A DNA stretch of 64,000 nucleotides. Origin: Salinimicrobium flavum. Its GTDB lineage: Bacteria > Bacteroidota > Bacteroidia > Flavobacteriales > Flavobacteriaceae. The notes beneath the pieces were generated by a model. The model saw only the letters and a list, made by a program, of their open reading frames with translations. It made no database searches and was not told the DNA's origin. Below are positions 32,492 to 40,208 of this stretch, one piece after another (position 1 is the stretch's first letter; each line of letters opens with the position of its first letter). The stretch covers positions 186,001 to 250,000 of the forward strand of contig NZ_JBHULT010000006.1 in assembly GCF_042684505.1 (NCBI RefSeq), written 5' to 3'. Position numbers and translations under genes: made by a program.

Positions 32492-33289
32492 ATGGAAGTT
32501 GCTGATGCTGTTTTCCTGGGTATTGTCCAGGGTTTAACTGAATTTTTACCCGTTTCCTCCAGTGGTCACTTAGAAATCGCCAAGGCCATCCTTGGAGACA
32601 CCAGTGTCCCCGAAGAATCCCTTATGATTACCGTGGTGCTCCACTTTGCCACGGCATTGAGTACCCTGGTTGTATTCAGAAAAGATGTGACCGAGATCTT
32701 TCGTGGGCTCTTCTCTTTCAAATGGAATGATGAATTTAAATTTTCTCTGAAAATTATCCTTTCTATGATCCCCGCAGCCGTTGTTGGGGTTCTATTTGAG
32801 GAAGAGCTGGAAGCCTTTTTCGGGGGAGCGCTTACCTTTGTAGGTTTTATGCTTCTTATCACTGCACTTCTTTTGTGGCTTGCAGACAAGGCTATAAGCA
32901 CAGGAAAACCTGTGAGTTATAAAGATGCATTTGTTATTGGGGTTGCCCAGGCAATTGCCATTTTACCGGGGATATCCCGAAGCGGAGCCACCATTTCCAC
33001 TTCTGTACTGTTGGGAAATGACAAGGCGAAAGCGGCACGTTTTTCCTTCTTAATGGTGGTGCCTTTGATCTTCGGAAAGATCGCAAAAGATCTCCTGAGT
33101 GGTGATCTTACGGATACAACCATAGAAGTCACGCCCCTTTTAGCCGGTTTTGTAGCCGCCTTTATAGCAGGCTATGCAGCCTGTAAATGGATGGTCGAAC
33201 TTGTTAGAAAGAGTAAACTCTCTTACTTCGCGATCTATTGTTTCATTGTAGGAGTTATCGCCATCACTTATGAATATGCCTTTGCGTGA
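32492..33289 (+). CDS. uppP: Undecaprenyl-diphosphatase (BacA type)
   Basis: A 265-residue membrane enzyme with about eight helices. The first signature is LGIVQGLTEFLPVSSSGHLE (9-28), and the second is LPGISRSGATISTSVLLG. The E-x3-E/SGH and SRSGAT motifs form the active site that removes a phosphate from undecaprenyl diphosphate, recycling the lipid carrier for peptidoglycan and O-antigen. The truB start lies 2 bases after the stop. Confidence 0.96.
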   Translation: MEVADAVFLGIVQGLTEFLPVSSSGHLEIAKAILGDTSVPEESLMITVVLHFATALSTLVVFRKDVTEIFRGLFSFKWNDEFKFSLKIILSMIPAAVVGVLFEEELEAFFGGALTFVGFMLLITALLLWLADKAISTGKPVSYKDAFVIGVAQAIAILPGISRSGATISTSVLLGNDKAKAARFSFLMVVPLIFGKIAKDLLSGDLTDTTIEVTPLLAGFVAAFIAGYAACKWMVELVRKSKLSYFAIYCFIVGVIAITYEYAFA

Positions 33290-33291
33290 TC

Positions 33292-33990
33292 ATGACAGAA
33301 GAAGAATTTAAAGCAGGACAGGTACTTTTATTTGACAAACCGCTGGAATGGACCTCTTTTCAACTGGTCAATAAAGTACGCTGGCTCATAAGAAAGCATT
33401 ACAAGATCAAAAAGATCAAAGTAGGTCATGCGGGCACACTTGATCCTCTGGCATCTGGCCTCCTCATCATTTGTACCGGCAAAGCCACAAAGACCATCGA
33501 TATTCTCCAGGGGCAGGAAAAGGAATATACCGGCACCTTTACCCTCGGCGCTACCACCCCTTCCTATGACCTGGAAACTGAAGTTGATGAGACCTTTCCC
33601 GTGGGACACATTTCAGAGGAAGATATTCATAAGGCAACAGAAGCTTTTAAAGGGGATATTCAGCAGTTACCTCCAGTTTTTTCAGCTTTGAAAAAAGATG
33701 GAAAACGATTATATGAGTATGCCCGCAGCGGTGAAAATGTCGAAATTTCGGCACGAAACGTGCATATTTCTAAATTCGAAATAACCCAAATAACTTTACC
33801 GGCAGTAGAGTTTCGGGTGGTTTGTAGCAAAGGAACCTATATTAGAAGCCTGGCTCATGATTTCGGGAAAGAACTTGGGAGTGGCGCTCATTTATCTTCT
33901 CTTCGGCGCACCAGGATCGGGGAGCATGAAGTGACCAACGCACTTGATCTTGATTCCTTTGTAAATGATTATCTTTCTGCCGAAGATTGA
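33292..33990 (+). CDS. truB: tRNA pseudouridine(55) synthase
   Basis: A 232-residue enzyme. The catalytic aspartate is in VGHAGTLDPLASGLLIICTG. Other conserved pieces are LLFDKPLEWTSFQLVNKVR, LPPVFSALKKDGKRLYEYAR and CSKGTYIRSLAHDFG. It makes pseudouridine at position 55 of the T loop of most tRNAs. ATG 33292 is preferred over GTG 33286, which overlaps the uppP stop. It sits in the ftsX-DUF3098-uppP-truB string, a common flavobacterial order. Confidence 0.96.
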   Translation: MTEEEFKAGQVLLFDKPLEWTSFQLVNKVRWLIRKHYKIKKIKVGHAGTLDPLASGLLIICTGKATKTIDILQGQEKEYTGTFTLGATTPSYDLETEVDETFPVGHISEEDIHKATEAFKGDIQQLPPVFSALKKDGKRLYEYARSGENVEISARNVHISKFEITQITLPAVEFRVVCSKGTYIRSLAHDFGKELGSGAHLSSLRRTRIGEHEVTNALDLDSFVNDYLSAED

Positions 33991-34002
33991 AATGCATAAA
34001 AA

Positions 34003-34728
34003 ATGGACTTTTACGAGGAACATAAGGCTCTTATAATTACCATTCTGCTTTTTTCTGTATTGTTCCTGGGGATGTATAACATCAACATTTTCAATTCAAA
34101 TCAAAAAGTAAGGGAGACTCTTATTGAGCTTAATGACCTGCGCCCGCAGGAACCTCTTGAAAAACAGGAACAGGAAATGGAATCAGAACCTCCTTCACCC
34201 AAACCAGAACAATCAAATCTTAAAACCCATCAGGCATTCAATCAGAATCAGGAGGAGAGCAGGGAGGACATGCAGTCCCGCCTTGAGGAGATCTTCGAAA
34301 AGAACTCTGCCAGCCAGGAAGCTTCTGAAGAAGAAAATGCAACCTCAACACCCGGTGATTATAGTCTGAGCCCTAATAAGCGTGAAAAAACACGAAAAGC
34401 TTCAGAAGGTAAGAATACTTCAGAAAAGACTTCGGTTAAAGAAGGTACTTTAAAGAGCAGTTCTATTTCTTTCTCCCTTGTTGGCAGGTCTGCCATAGAT
34501 ATTCCAAATCCCGTCTACACCTGTGATGTTTCTGGAAAGGTGGTGGTGAATATCGTGGTGAATGCCACGGGAGAGGTGACTTCCACGTCAGTAAACAAGA
34601 ATAGTTCCACCTCCACTAACGAATGTTTGATCGAGAATGCTTTGTTATATGCAGCAGGGGCACGTTTTTCCAGGCTGGCCGGCAGGAATGACCAACCCGG
34701 TACCATAACCTATAATTTCCAGGGATAA
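34003..34728 (+). CDS. TonB-like energy transducer / TonB C-terminal domain protein
   Basis: A 241-residue protein. One transmembrane helix near the N-terminus (about 9-27, LIITILLFSVLFLGMYNI) is followed by a long Glu/Pro/Lys-rich and Ser-rich linker (about 45-150) and a C-terminal domain (about 160-241). That domain holds NPVYTCDVSGKVVVNIVVNATGEV, ALLYAAGARFSRLA and QPGTITYNF, matching a TonB C-terminal fold. A role in energy transfer to outer-membrane receptors is possible, but exbB and exbD are not adjacent. Starts 12 bases after truB and abuts tag. Confidence 0.78.
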   Translation: MDFYEEHKALIITILLFSVLFLGMYNINIFNSNQKVRETLIELNDLRPQEPLEKQEQEMESEPPSPKPEQSNLKTHQAFNQNQEESREDMQSRLEEIFEKNSASQEASEEENATSTPGDYSLSPNKREKTRKASEGKNTSEKTSVKEGTLKSSSISFSLVGRSAIDIPNPVYTCDVSGKVVVNIVVNATGEVTSTSVNKNSSTSTNECLIENALLYAAGARFSRLAGRNDQPGTITYNFQG

Positions 34729-35307
34729 ATGGAAGATATAAAGAGATGCGGCTGGTGTGTGGGCGATCCTTTGTATGAAGCCTACCACGATAACGAATGG
34801 GGAGTGCCATTATATGATGATGAGCAACTGTTCGAATTCCTCATCCTGGAGACCTTTCAGGCGGGATTAAGCTGGATCACCATACTTCGTAAAAGGGAAA
34901 ATTTCAGGAAAGCTTTTGACAATTTCGATTACAGGATAGTGGCCAATTATTCCGAAGAGAAGATCCATAACCTCATGCAGGATGCAGGGATCATTAGAAA
35001 TTTATTGAAAATAAAAGCCAGTGTGGCCAATGCCCGTGCCTTTATGGAAGTACAGCAGGAATTTGGATCTTTTAATGAATATATCTGGAATTTCGTGGAT
35101 GGGAAACCGGTGCAAAATGAACTTCAAAGTTATAAGGAAGCACCTGCTCAAACTGAGCTTAGCGTGACCATAAGCAAAGACCTGAAGAAAAAGGGTTTTA
35201 AATTTGTTGGCCCAACCGTTATTTATGCTCATATGCAGGCAACCGGTATGGTGAATGACCATGAGGTGCACTGTTTTAGACACGGCCAGGTTAAAAAAAT
35301 GAGCTAA
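34729..35307 (+). CDS. tag: DNA-3-methyladenine glycosylase I
   Basis: A 192-residue helix-hairpin-helix glycosylase: RCGWCVGDPLYEAYHDNEWG (6-25), FEFLILETFQAGLSWITIL, and the zinc ligands Cys7, His20 and the late His/Cys pair in NDHEVHCFRH. It removes 3-methyladenine from DNA. The start codon directly follows the stop of the TonB-like gene, so it is co-transcribed and probably translationally coupled. No clear terminator follows. Confidence 0.95.
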   Translation: MEDIKRCGWCVGDPLYEAYHDNEWGVPLYDDEQLFEFLILETFQAGLSWITILRKRENFRKAFDNFDYRIVANYSEEKIHNLMQDAGIIRNLLKIKASVANARAFMEVQQEFGSFNEYIWNFVDGKPVQNELQSYKEAPAQTELSVTISKDLKKKGFKFVGPTVIYAHMQATGMVNDHEVHCFRHGQVKKMS

Positions 35308-35360
35308 ACCATCTAATGATCCCAGAAAGGATTCTGTCTGTAGCTACCCGTATATTTTAA

Positions 35361-35999
35361 TCATTTCAGATACTCAAGGAAAACCTCTCTCGGAATTTCC
35401 CCGGCACCCAGGCTGGCGAGGTGGTCTGTGTATATCTGGCAGTCGATCATTTGAACCCCTTCAGCGGCTAATTTTCTTACAAGATGGATAAATCCGTACT
35501 TAGAAGCATTGCTTTTTCGGGTGAACATACTTTCGCCGCAAAATACTCTCTTTTCCTGCAGATAGATACCGTACAAACCACCCACAAGTTCCTCTCCATC
35601 CCATACCTCTACGGAATGTGCGTACCCTAACCGATGCAATTCCAGGTATGCCTTTAACATTTCACCGGTGATCCAGGTTCCCTGCTGGCCTTCACGTCTT
35701 GCTTCTGCACAGTTCTTTATTACTGTCTTAAAATCTATATTATAAGTTACCCTGAAAGTTTCTTTTTTCAGAAGCTGCTGCATACTCCTTGAAACTTTCA
35801 GATTTTCAGGAAACAGGACCATTCTAGGGTCAGGACTCCACCACAAGACCGGTTGAGTACTGTCATACCAGGGAAATATACCCCGGGAATAGGCATCTAT
35901 GAGCCGTTGAGGGGTCAGATCCCCGCCAAAGGCCAGTAACCCTACCTCATTGGTCATTTCAATGGGCGGAAAATCATCTTCTGGTCTTAAGAATATCAA
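35361..35999 (-). CDS. aat: Leucyl/phenylalanyl-tRNA--protein transferase
   Basis: A 212-residue enzyme: FPPIEMTNEVGLLAFGGDLT near the start, AYSRGIFPWYDSTQPVLWWSPDPRMVL, then TWITGEMLKAYLELHRLGYAHSVEVW and ESMFTRKSNASKYGFIHL. It adds Leu or Phe to N-terminal Lys or Arg of proteins, creating N-degrons for ClpS/ClpAP. It is monocistronic and convergent with tag. I see no clear TAnnTTTG box upstream. Confidence 0.96.
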   Translation of the reverse strand: MIFLRPEDDFPPIEMTNEVGLLAFGGDLTPQRLIDAYSRGIFPWYDSTQPVLWWSPDPRMVLFPENLKVSRSMQQLLKKETFRVTYNIDFKTVIKNCAEARREGQQGTWITGEMLKAYLELHRLGYAHSVEVWDGEELVGGLYGIYLQEKRVFCGESMFTRKSNASKYGFIHLVRKLAAEGVQMIDCQIYTDHLASLGAGEIPREVFLEYLK

Positions 36000-36040
36000 A
36001 TCCCTGATGTTTTTGTCAGTAATGCTAATTCATGAAAAAT

Positions 36041-36074
36041 AAAAAAAAGCCCGGTACTTTTGCAGTATCGGGCT
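36041..36074 (-). terminator. Intrinsic terminator after the DUF3127 gene
   Basis: AGCCCGGTAC (36048-36057) pairs with GTATCGGGCT (36065-36074), one mismatch. Eight T follow on the minus strand. Confidence 0.87.
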
Positions 36075-36096
36075 CTTACTTTTTTGAAATATTTTC

Positions 36097-36471
36097 CTAG
36101 AACGGAAGATCGTCAAAGTCTTCTTCGTTAAGATCATTGGCAGGTTCAAACTGGTCTGCAGGAGGCGTAGTAGCCTGCCCCTGGCCTTGCCCCGCTGCCA
36201 GATTTTCAATTCTCCATCCCTGTACAGAATTGAAGTATTTGGTTTCTCCCTGAGGATTAACCCATTCCCTTCCGCGAAGGTTAACTCCTATTTTTACCGG
36301 TTGCCCGGCCGCAAAATTATTCAACAGGTCACATTTATCCTGCACAAATTCAATTAAAATGTGCTGCGGATACTGCTCTTCTGTGGTTACAACCACCTCT
36401 CTTTTTCTAAAACCGTTGCTCCCAAACGTTTTAGTCTCTCCAATCATTTTGATCTTTCCTTGTACTTCCAT
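36097..36471 (-). CDS. DUF3127 OB-fold-like protein with an SSB-type acidic tail
   Basis: A 124-residue protein. Residues 1-92 match DUF3127: VQGKIKMIGETKTFGSNGFRKREVVVTT, YPQHILIEFVQDKCDLLN and VGVNLRGREWV-like segment INLRGREWVNPQGET. A Gln/Pro-rich linker leads to a tail ending in EEDFDDLPF. That tail is the same as the protein-interaction tip of single-stranded DNA-binding proteins, including the SSB encoded at 62741-63211 (EDEDDLPF). DNA binding and contact with SSB partners are therefore likely, but not proven. It starts one base after the flavin reductase stop. Confidence 0.87.
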   Translation of the reverse strand: MEVQGKIKMIGETKTFGSNGFRKREVVVTTEEQYPQHILIEFVQDKCDLLNNFAAGQPVKIGVNLRGREWVNPQGETKYFNSVQGWRIENLAAGQGQGQATTPPADQFEPANDLNEEDFDDLPF

Positions 36472-36472
36472 A

Positions 36473-37351
36473 TTACTTCTTTTTTGCTAGTAAGATTTTC
36501 CAGGCCTCGGCCGGTTTATTATTTTCAAGATATTCTTTCGCTTTCCGGTGGATCTTTTCCTTGCTATTTTCTTCAAATAGTTCAGCGATCTCAGGAGATT
36601 CCCTAAAAAGCTGTTTAATTTCTTCTCCCGAGGGAAATTTTTCCACATTTCCAAGTTTGCCCAGGTCATTACCGGTAAGAACATTGCTGTTCCTTACTTC
36701 CTCAGGAATGGCGTCCACACCTATCCCTCTGGTCTGCAAAGGTTTTGGCACCTCAAACATACCGGAGATCGCCCGGGTATACCAGTTACCGCCCATACGA
36801 GCTACCTGGTCAATTTTATGCTGATCAATATAACCATTTTCATCCAAAATTTCATCCTGGATATGCATTTTCAGGACCTCACAAATAACAAGGTTTCCGG
36901 CACCGCCTTCAGCACCAAGCTCTACCACCTCATTTATTCTGCACTCAAACTGAACTGGTGATTCTGCAACCCTGAAAGGTTTTACCACTTCAGAAGCCAG
37001 CATAGTAAATCCCGCTTTTTCAAATTCATTCACCCCCTCATCATATTCTGTACTGGAAAGGGATACCTGCTGTACCATTTCGTAATTTACAACGTTAATA
37101 ACCACCTCCATGGTAGCTTTGCAGTTAGTATAGGTGTGTTTAACGGTATTATCACGACCCCTTCTCGCGGGAGAAAAGATCAAAACAGGCGGATTGGCAC
37201 TAAATACATTGAAAAAACTAAAAGGGGACAAATTAGGTCGTCCCTCAGAATCTACGGTACTCGCAAAAGCAATTGGCCGGGGACCAACAGCTCCCAACAG
37301 CAACTGGTGCATTTGGGGAACAGGGATTTCTTTTGGATCTATACTGCGCAT
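36473..37351 (-). CDS. Flavin reductase-like FMN-binding protein
   Basis: A 292-residue protein of the flavin reductase/flavoredoxin family: LLGAVGPRPIAFASTVDSEG near residues 17-36, NLSPFSFFNVFSANPPVLIFSP and RDNTVKHTYTN are the FMN-binding part. The C-terminal 90 residues are extra, including VRNSNVLTGNDLGKLGNVE and a charged helical end. ATG 37351 is chosen because the promoter box at 37366-37373 lies between it and the alternative start at 37387. Electron partner and substrate are unknown. The DUF3127 gene follows directly. Confidence 0.85.
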   Translation of the reverse strand: MRSIDPKEIPVPQMHQLLLGAVGPRPIAFASTVDSEGRPNLSPFSFFNVFSANPPVLIFSPARRGRDNTVKHTYTNCKATMEVVINVVNYEMVQQVSLSSTEYDEGVNEFEKAGFTMLASEVVKPFRVAESPVQFECRINEVVELGAEGGAGNLVICEVLKMHIQDEILDENGYIDQHKIDQVARMGGNWYTRAISGMFEVPKPLQTRGIGVDAIPEEVRNSNVLTGNDLGKLGNVEKFPSGEEIKQLFRESPEIAELFEENSKEKIHRKAKEYLENNKPAEAWKILLAKKK

Positions 37352-37365
37352 TTGTAAAATTTTGA

Positions 37366-37373
37366 CAAAGGTA
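37366..37373 (-). promoter_or_regulatory. TAnnTTTG promoter box for the flavin reductase gene
   Basis: TACCTTTG on the minus strand, 15 bases before ATG 37351, implying a leader near 10 bases. Confidence 0.6.
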
Positions 37374-37461
37374 ACGAAACCCTGCACTAATGAAAAACCG
37401 CTTGCCGCAATAATAATTTCATGAAAACACCTATATTTAAACGCATAAAAGAACTGCCTAC

Positions 37462-38628
37462 ATGAGGTTTTCAGACAAACGGAATTTTCGCCGCGGGTTC
37501 ATCATTCTTACTTCTCTTATAATTGTCTCCCTCATTGTCTGGAACGCTATCGAATTTTTTCAAAGAATCAAGGAAGAGGAGAGGCGAAAAATGAATATCT
37601 GGGCCTCTGCGCAGGTTTACCTGGACCAGGTCGACACAGATACCGGGCTCGATCTTTACCTGGAGATCATCAACAGTAACTCAAGTATTCCCACCATTCT
37701 GGTAGATGACAGCGGCAACATTGTAGATGCCATGAATATTGAGGAGGAGATAAGGGAAGACGAGGAAAAACTTAAGGATTTCCTGGAATCGATAAGAGGG
37801 GAAAACCGGCCCATAAAAATGGATCTTGGAGAAGGAAGGGTAAACCAGGTGTATTATGGAAATTCCCCGTTACTCAACAGGTTGAAATATTATCCGCTGG
37901 CACTTATCCTGATCATTATCCTTTTTATCGCCGTGATATATTTCTTCTATACCACCACCAAGACAAGTGAACAAAATAAGCTGTGGGCGGGAATGGCCAA
38001 GGAAACGGCACACCAGATAGGCACCCCACTGTCTTCTCTTATTGGGTGGACAGAGATCCTCAAGGCTGAAAATGTCAATCCGGAATATCTGATTGAAATC
38101 GAAAAAGATGTGGACCGGTTAAAGACAATTACTGAAAGGTTTTCAAAAGTAGGTTCTGCCCCTACTCTTCAACCCGAAGATATCGTGGAGAAAACCAAAG
38201 ATTCCTTTGATTATCTTAAAGCCAGAAGCTCCAAACTCATTGATTTTAAACTTCAACTGCCTGAAGAAAAGATCCTTGTCAATCTTAACCCTCAACTCTA
38301 CAGCTGGACTATAGAAAACCTGGTAAGAAATGCCATAGATGCAATGAGAGGTAAAGGAACCCTGGAAATAAGCCTTACCCATGACTCAAAAAATGTGCAC
38401 ATCTTCGTAAAGGACACCGGAAAGGGTCTCTCAAAAAGTAAATTCAAACAAATATTTGAGCCCGGCTTTACTACCAAAAAAAGAGGCTGGGGATTGGGGC
38501 TTTCACTTGCCAAACGAATTATTGAGAGATATCACCGGGGCCGAATTCGGGTGTTGAAGAGTGAGATCAACAAAGGAACCACTATTGAAATAGTGCTTCA
38601 CAAGGCAGATACCCGGCAGGCCGGTTAA
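37462..38628 (+). CDS. Sensor histidine kinase
   Basis: A 388-residue membrane kinase. Two helices (about 13-31 and 148-167) bracket a periplasmic domain of about 115 residues rich in acidic residues. The HisKA-like segment is MAKETAHQIGTPLSSLIGWTEIL (His at about 183), and the HATPase has NLVRNAIDAMRG, DTGKGL and RGWGLGLSLAKRI. The HQIGTPLSS box is that of a family common in Bacteroidota. No response regulator is adjacent. Its last 4 bases overlap the convergent HIT gene. Confidence 0.88.
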   Translation: MRFSDKRNFRRGFIILTSLIIVSLIVWNAIEFFQRIKEEERRKMNIWASAQVYLDQVDTDTGLDLYLEIINSNSSIPTILVDDSGNIVDAMNIEEEIREDEEKLKDFLESIRGENRPIKMDLGEGRVNQVYYGNSPLLNRLKYYPLALILIIILFIAVIYFFYTTTKTSEQNKLWAGMAKETAHQIGTPLSSLIGWTEILKAENVNPEYLIEIEKDVDRLKTITERFSKVGSAPTLQPEDIVEKTKDSFDYLKARSSKLIDFKLQLPEEKILVNLNPQLYSWTIENLVRNAIDAMRGKGTLEISLTHDSKNVHIFVKDTGKGLSKSKFKQIFEPGFTTKKRGWGLGLSLAKRIIERYHRGRIRVLKSEINKGTTIEIVLHKADTRQAG

Positions 38629-39029
38629 AAAGATACTCCGTCGAGCTTTTTCTTGATATCTCCGGCTATCTGTTCGAATTCTTCATCAGAAAGAGGAATA
38701 TTTCGGGAAAAATCCATGTCGCCCATTGAGTTGAGCGGAATAAGATGCACGTGTACGTGCGGAACCTCCAGGCCTACTACTGCCACACCCACTCTCTTGC
38801 AGGAAATTGCTTTTTCAAGGCCAATTGCCACCTTTCGGGAGAAAGCCATCAGTTCCATATAGGTGTCTTCGTCGAGGTCAAACAATTTGTTCACCTCTTC
38901 CTTTGGAATACAGAGAGTATGTCCTTTGGCATTGGGTCTAATGTCAAGGAAAGCAAGAAATTTATCAGTTTCGGCCACTTTATAGGCCGGGATCTCTCCG
39001 TTGATGATCTTGGTGAATATAGTTGGCAT
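38625..39029 (-). CDS. HIT family nucleotide hydrolase/transferase
   Basis: A 134-residue histidine-triad protein. FTKIINGEIPAYKVAETDKFLAFLD opens the protein and the catalytic triad is in VPHVHVHLIPL (about 95-105). HinT-type enzymes hydrolyse nucleoside phosphoramidates such as AMP-lysine. It lies 113 bases downstream of greA with a terminator between, so it is transcribed separately. Confidence 0.93.
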   Translation of the reverse strand: MPTIFTKIINGEIPAYKVAETDKFLAFLDIRPNAKGHTLCIPKEEVNKLFDLDEDTYMELMAFSRKVAIGLEKAISCKRVGVAVVGLEVPHVHVHLIPLNSMGDMDFSRNIPLSDEEFEQIAGDIKKKLDGVSF

Positions 39030-39090
39030 AACGTTCGAAATTTAAGTTAGACTAAAGTTAGGATATAAGACAGAGAATTTAAACTTCTTA

Positions 39091-39123
39091 AAACAAAAAA
39101 TCCTTTCCGAAGAAAGGATTTTC
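39091..39123 (-). terminator. Intrinsic terminator after greA with UUCG tetraloop
   Basis: AAAATCCTTTC (39097-39107) pairs with GAAAGGATTTT (39112-39122). On the minus strand the loop reads UUCG closed by C and G, then a T run. Confidence 0.92.
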
Positions 39124-39142
39124 ATCATTGAATTCATTACTG

Positions 39143-39619
39143 TTACTCCCGGGTGATCTCCAGGATCTCAAATTTGAGGGTTCCGTTAGGCACTTCCACT
39201 TCGGCAATATCTCCCTCTTTTTTTCCCAGTAATCCTTTTCCTATTGGACTGTCAACAGAGATCTTGCCGGTCTTAAGGTCGGCTTCGCTCTGTGCTACCA
39301 GCTTATACTTAACTTCAGAACCATTGGTAAGGTTCTTTATTTTCACATTGGAGTGCACCAGCACTTTAGAGGTATCCAGTTGTGATTCATCAATAAGCCT
39401 TGCATTGGCATACACCTCCTCAAGTTTGGATATCTTTAGTTCAAGAAGGCCCTGGGCCTCTTTTGCAGCGTCATATTCTGCATTCTCGCTCAAATCCCCC
39501 TTATCACGGGCTTCAGCAATAGCCTGAGATGCACGTGGCCGCTCCACATCCCTCAACTGGTTGAGTTCATCTCTCAATTTTTTAAGTCCTTCTGCGGTAT
39601 AATATGAAACTTTACTCAT
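39143..39619 (-). CDS. greA: Transcription elongation factor GreA
   Basis: A 158-residue factor from ATG 39619 (MSKVSYYTAEGLKKLRDELN). The coiled coil at residues 8-75 has the acidic tip in GDLSENAEYDAAKEAQGLLE. The C-terminal FKBP-like domain includes SPIGKGLLGKKEGDIAEVEVPNG. It rescues backtracked RNA polymerase by stimulating transcript cleavage. An upstream in-frame ATG at 39676 would extend through the leader hairpin and is not credible because the promoter box overlaps it. Confidence 0.96.
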   Translation of the reverse strand: MSKVSYYTAEGLKKLRDELNQLRDVERPRASQAIAEARDKGDLSENAEYDAAKEAQGLLELKISKLEEVYANARLIDESQLDTSKVLVHSNVKIKNLTNGSEVKYKLVAQSEADLKTGKISVDSPIGKGLLGKKEGDIAEVEVPNGTLKFEILEITRE

Positions 39620-39640
39620 AACCTGGTCATTTATATAAAT

Positions 39641-39681
39641 AGAAAAAATCCCATTCGGTGACGGGATTTCAAACAAATATA
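39641..39681 (-). promoter_or_regulatory. greA promoter box followed by a terminator-like leader hairpin
   Basis: The TATATTTG box is at 39674-39681 on the minus strand. The RNA would start at about 39670 with AAATCCC (complement of 39663-39669), a 10-base loop, GGGATTT (39646-39652) and a T run. The hairpin plus T run would thus be the very 5' end of the greA mRNA. Confidence 0.5.
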
Positions 39682-39714
39682 CTAAATTAAAATCTCAGGA
39701 ACAATATAATCTTG

Positions 39715-39722
39715 TAGCTTTG
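39715..39722 (+). promoter_or_regulatory. TAnnTTTG promoter box for the small lipoprotein gene
   Basis: TAGCTTTG, 12 bases before ATG 39735. Confidence 0.55.
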
Positions 39723-39734
39723 AAAAAACGTGAA

Positions 39735-40163
39735 ATGAAGAGATCCTTATTGTGTATTGCCCTCAGCCTGATGTTCATGGGCTGCTCAGGAGATGATGAG
39801 ATCAGGAATAATCCTTACCTCCCCAACCTTAATTTCACCCTAAGACTCGACCTCAGCCTACCTGAATATAATAATCTAAATTTTCCGGGAAACAGTTATA
39901 CTACCTATAATTACGGCATCAATGGCATCGTGGTATATAACCTTAACAATGACCAGTATATGGCCTTTGAACTTACAGATCCCAATCATGTGATCCAGGA
40001 GTGCTCATGGCTGGAAGTAACACGTACTGAAGCGAAATGTTCCTGTAATGACGGTAATAAATATACGATCATTACGGGCCAGCGTCTGGAGGGACAAGGG
40101 GAATATTCCTTAAAACCTTACCGGGTAAGAAGAGCTGGAAACGTGCTGGAAATAACGAATTAA
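39735..40163 (+). CDS. Small lipoprotein, possibly a degenerate Rieske-like fold
   Basis: A 142-residue protein with a lipoprotein signal (LSLMFMGCSGD, lipidated Cys17). The mature part is beta-rich. The segment from residue 67 to the end has the feel of a Rieske domain (GIVVYNLNNDQYMAFEL, DPNHVIQECSWLEV, AKCSCNDGNKYTII), but the CxH...CxxH ligand pairs are reduced to His85, Cys90, Cys102 and Cys104. An active 2Fe-2S site is therefore doubtful. I do not recognise it by name. The ATG at 39735 is chosen from the promoter box; a TTG at 39720 lies inside that box. Confidence 0.68.
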   Translation: MKRSLLCIALSLMFMGCSGDDEIRNNPYLPNLNFTLRLDLSLPEYNNLNFPGNSYTTYNYGINGIVVYNLNNDQYMAFELTDPNHVIQECSWLEVTRTEAKCSCNDGNKYTIITGQRLEGQGEYSLKPYRVRRAGNVLEITN

Positions 40164-40188
40164 AAACCCGGAAAGAAGTCTTTCCGGG
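40162..40188 (-). terminator. Intrinsic terminator after the TonB-dependent receptor gene
   Basis: CCCGGAAAGA (40167-40176) pairs perfectly with TCTTTCCGGG (40179-40188). Five T follow on the minus strand. Confidence 0.88.
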
Positions 40189-40208
40189 CATTAATATCTC
40201 CTTAAAAT

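Noticed and set aside
39676..39720. Longer greA start giving MFEIPSPNG
   Set aside because: The promoter box and hairpin lie inside that extension; MSKVSYYT is the normal GreA start.
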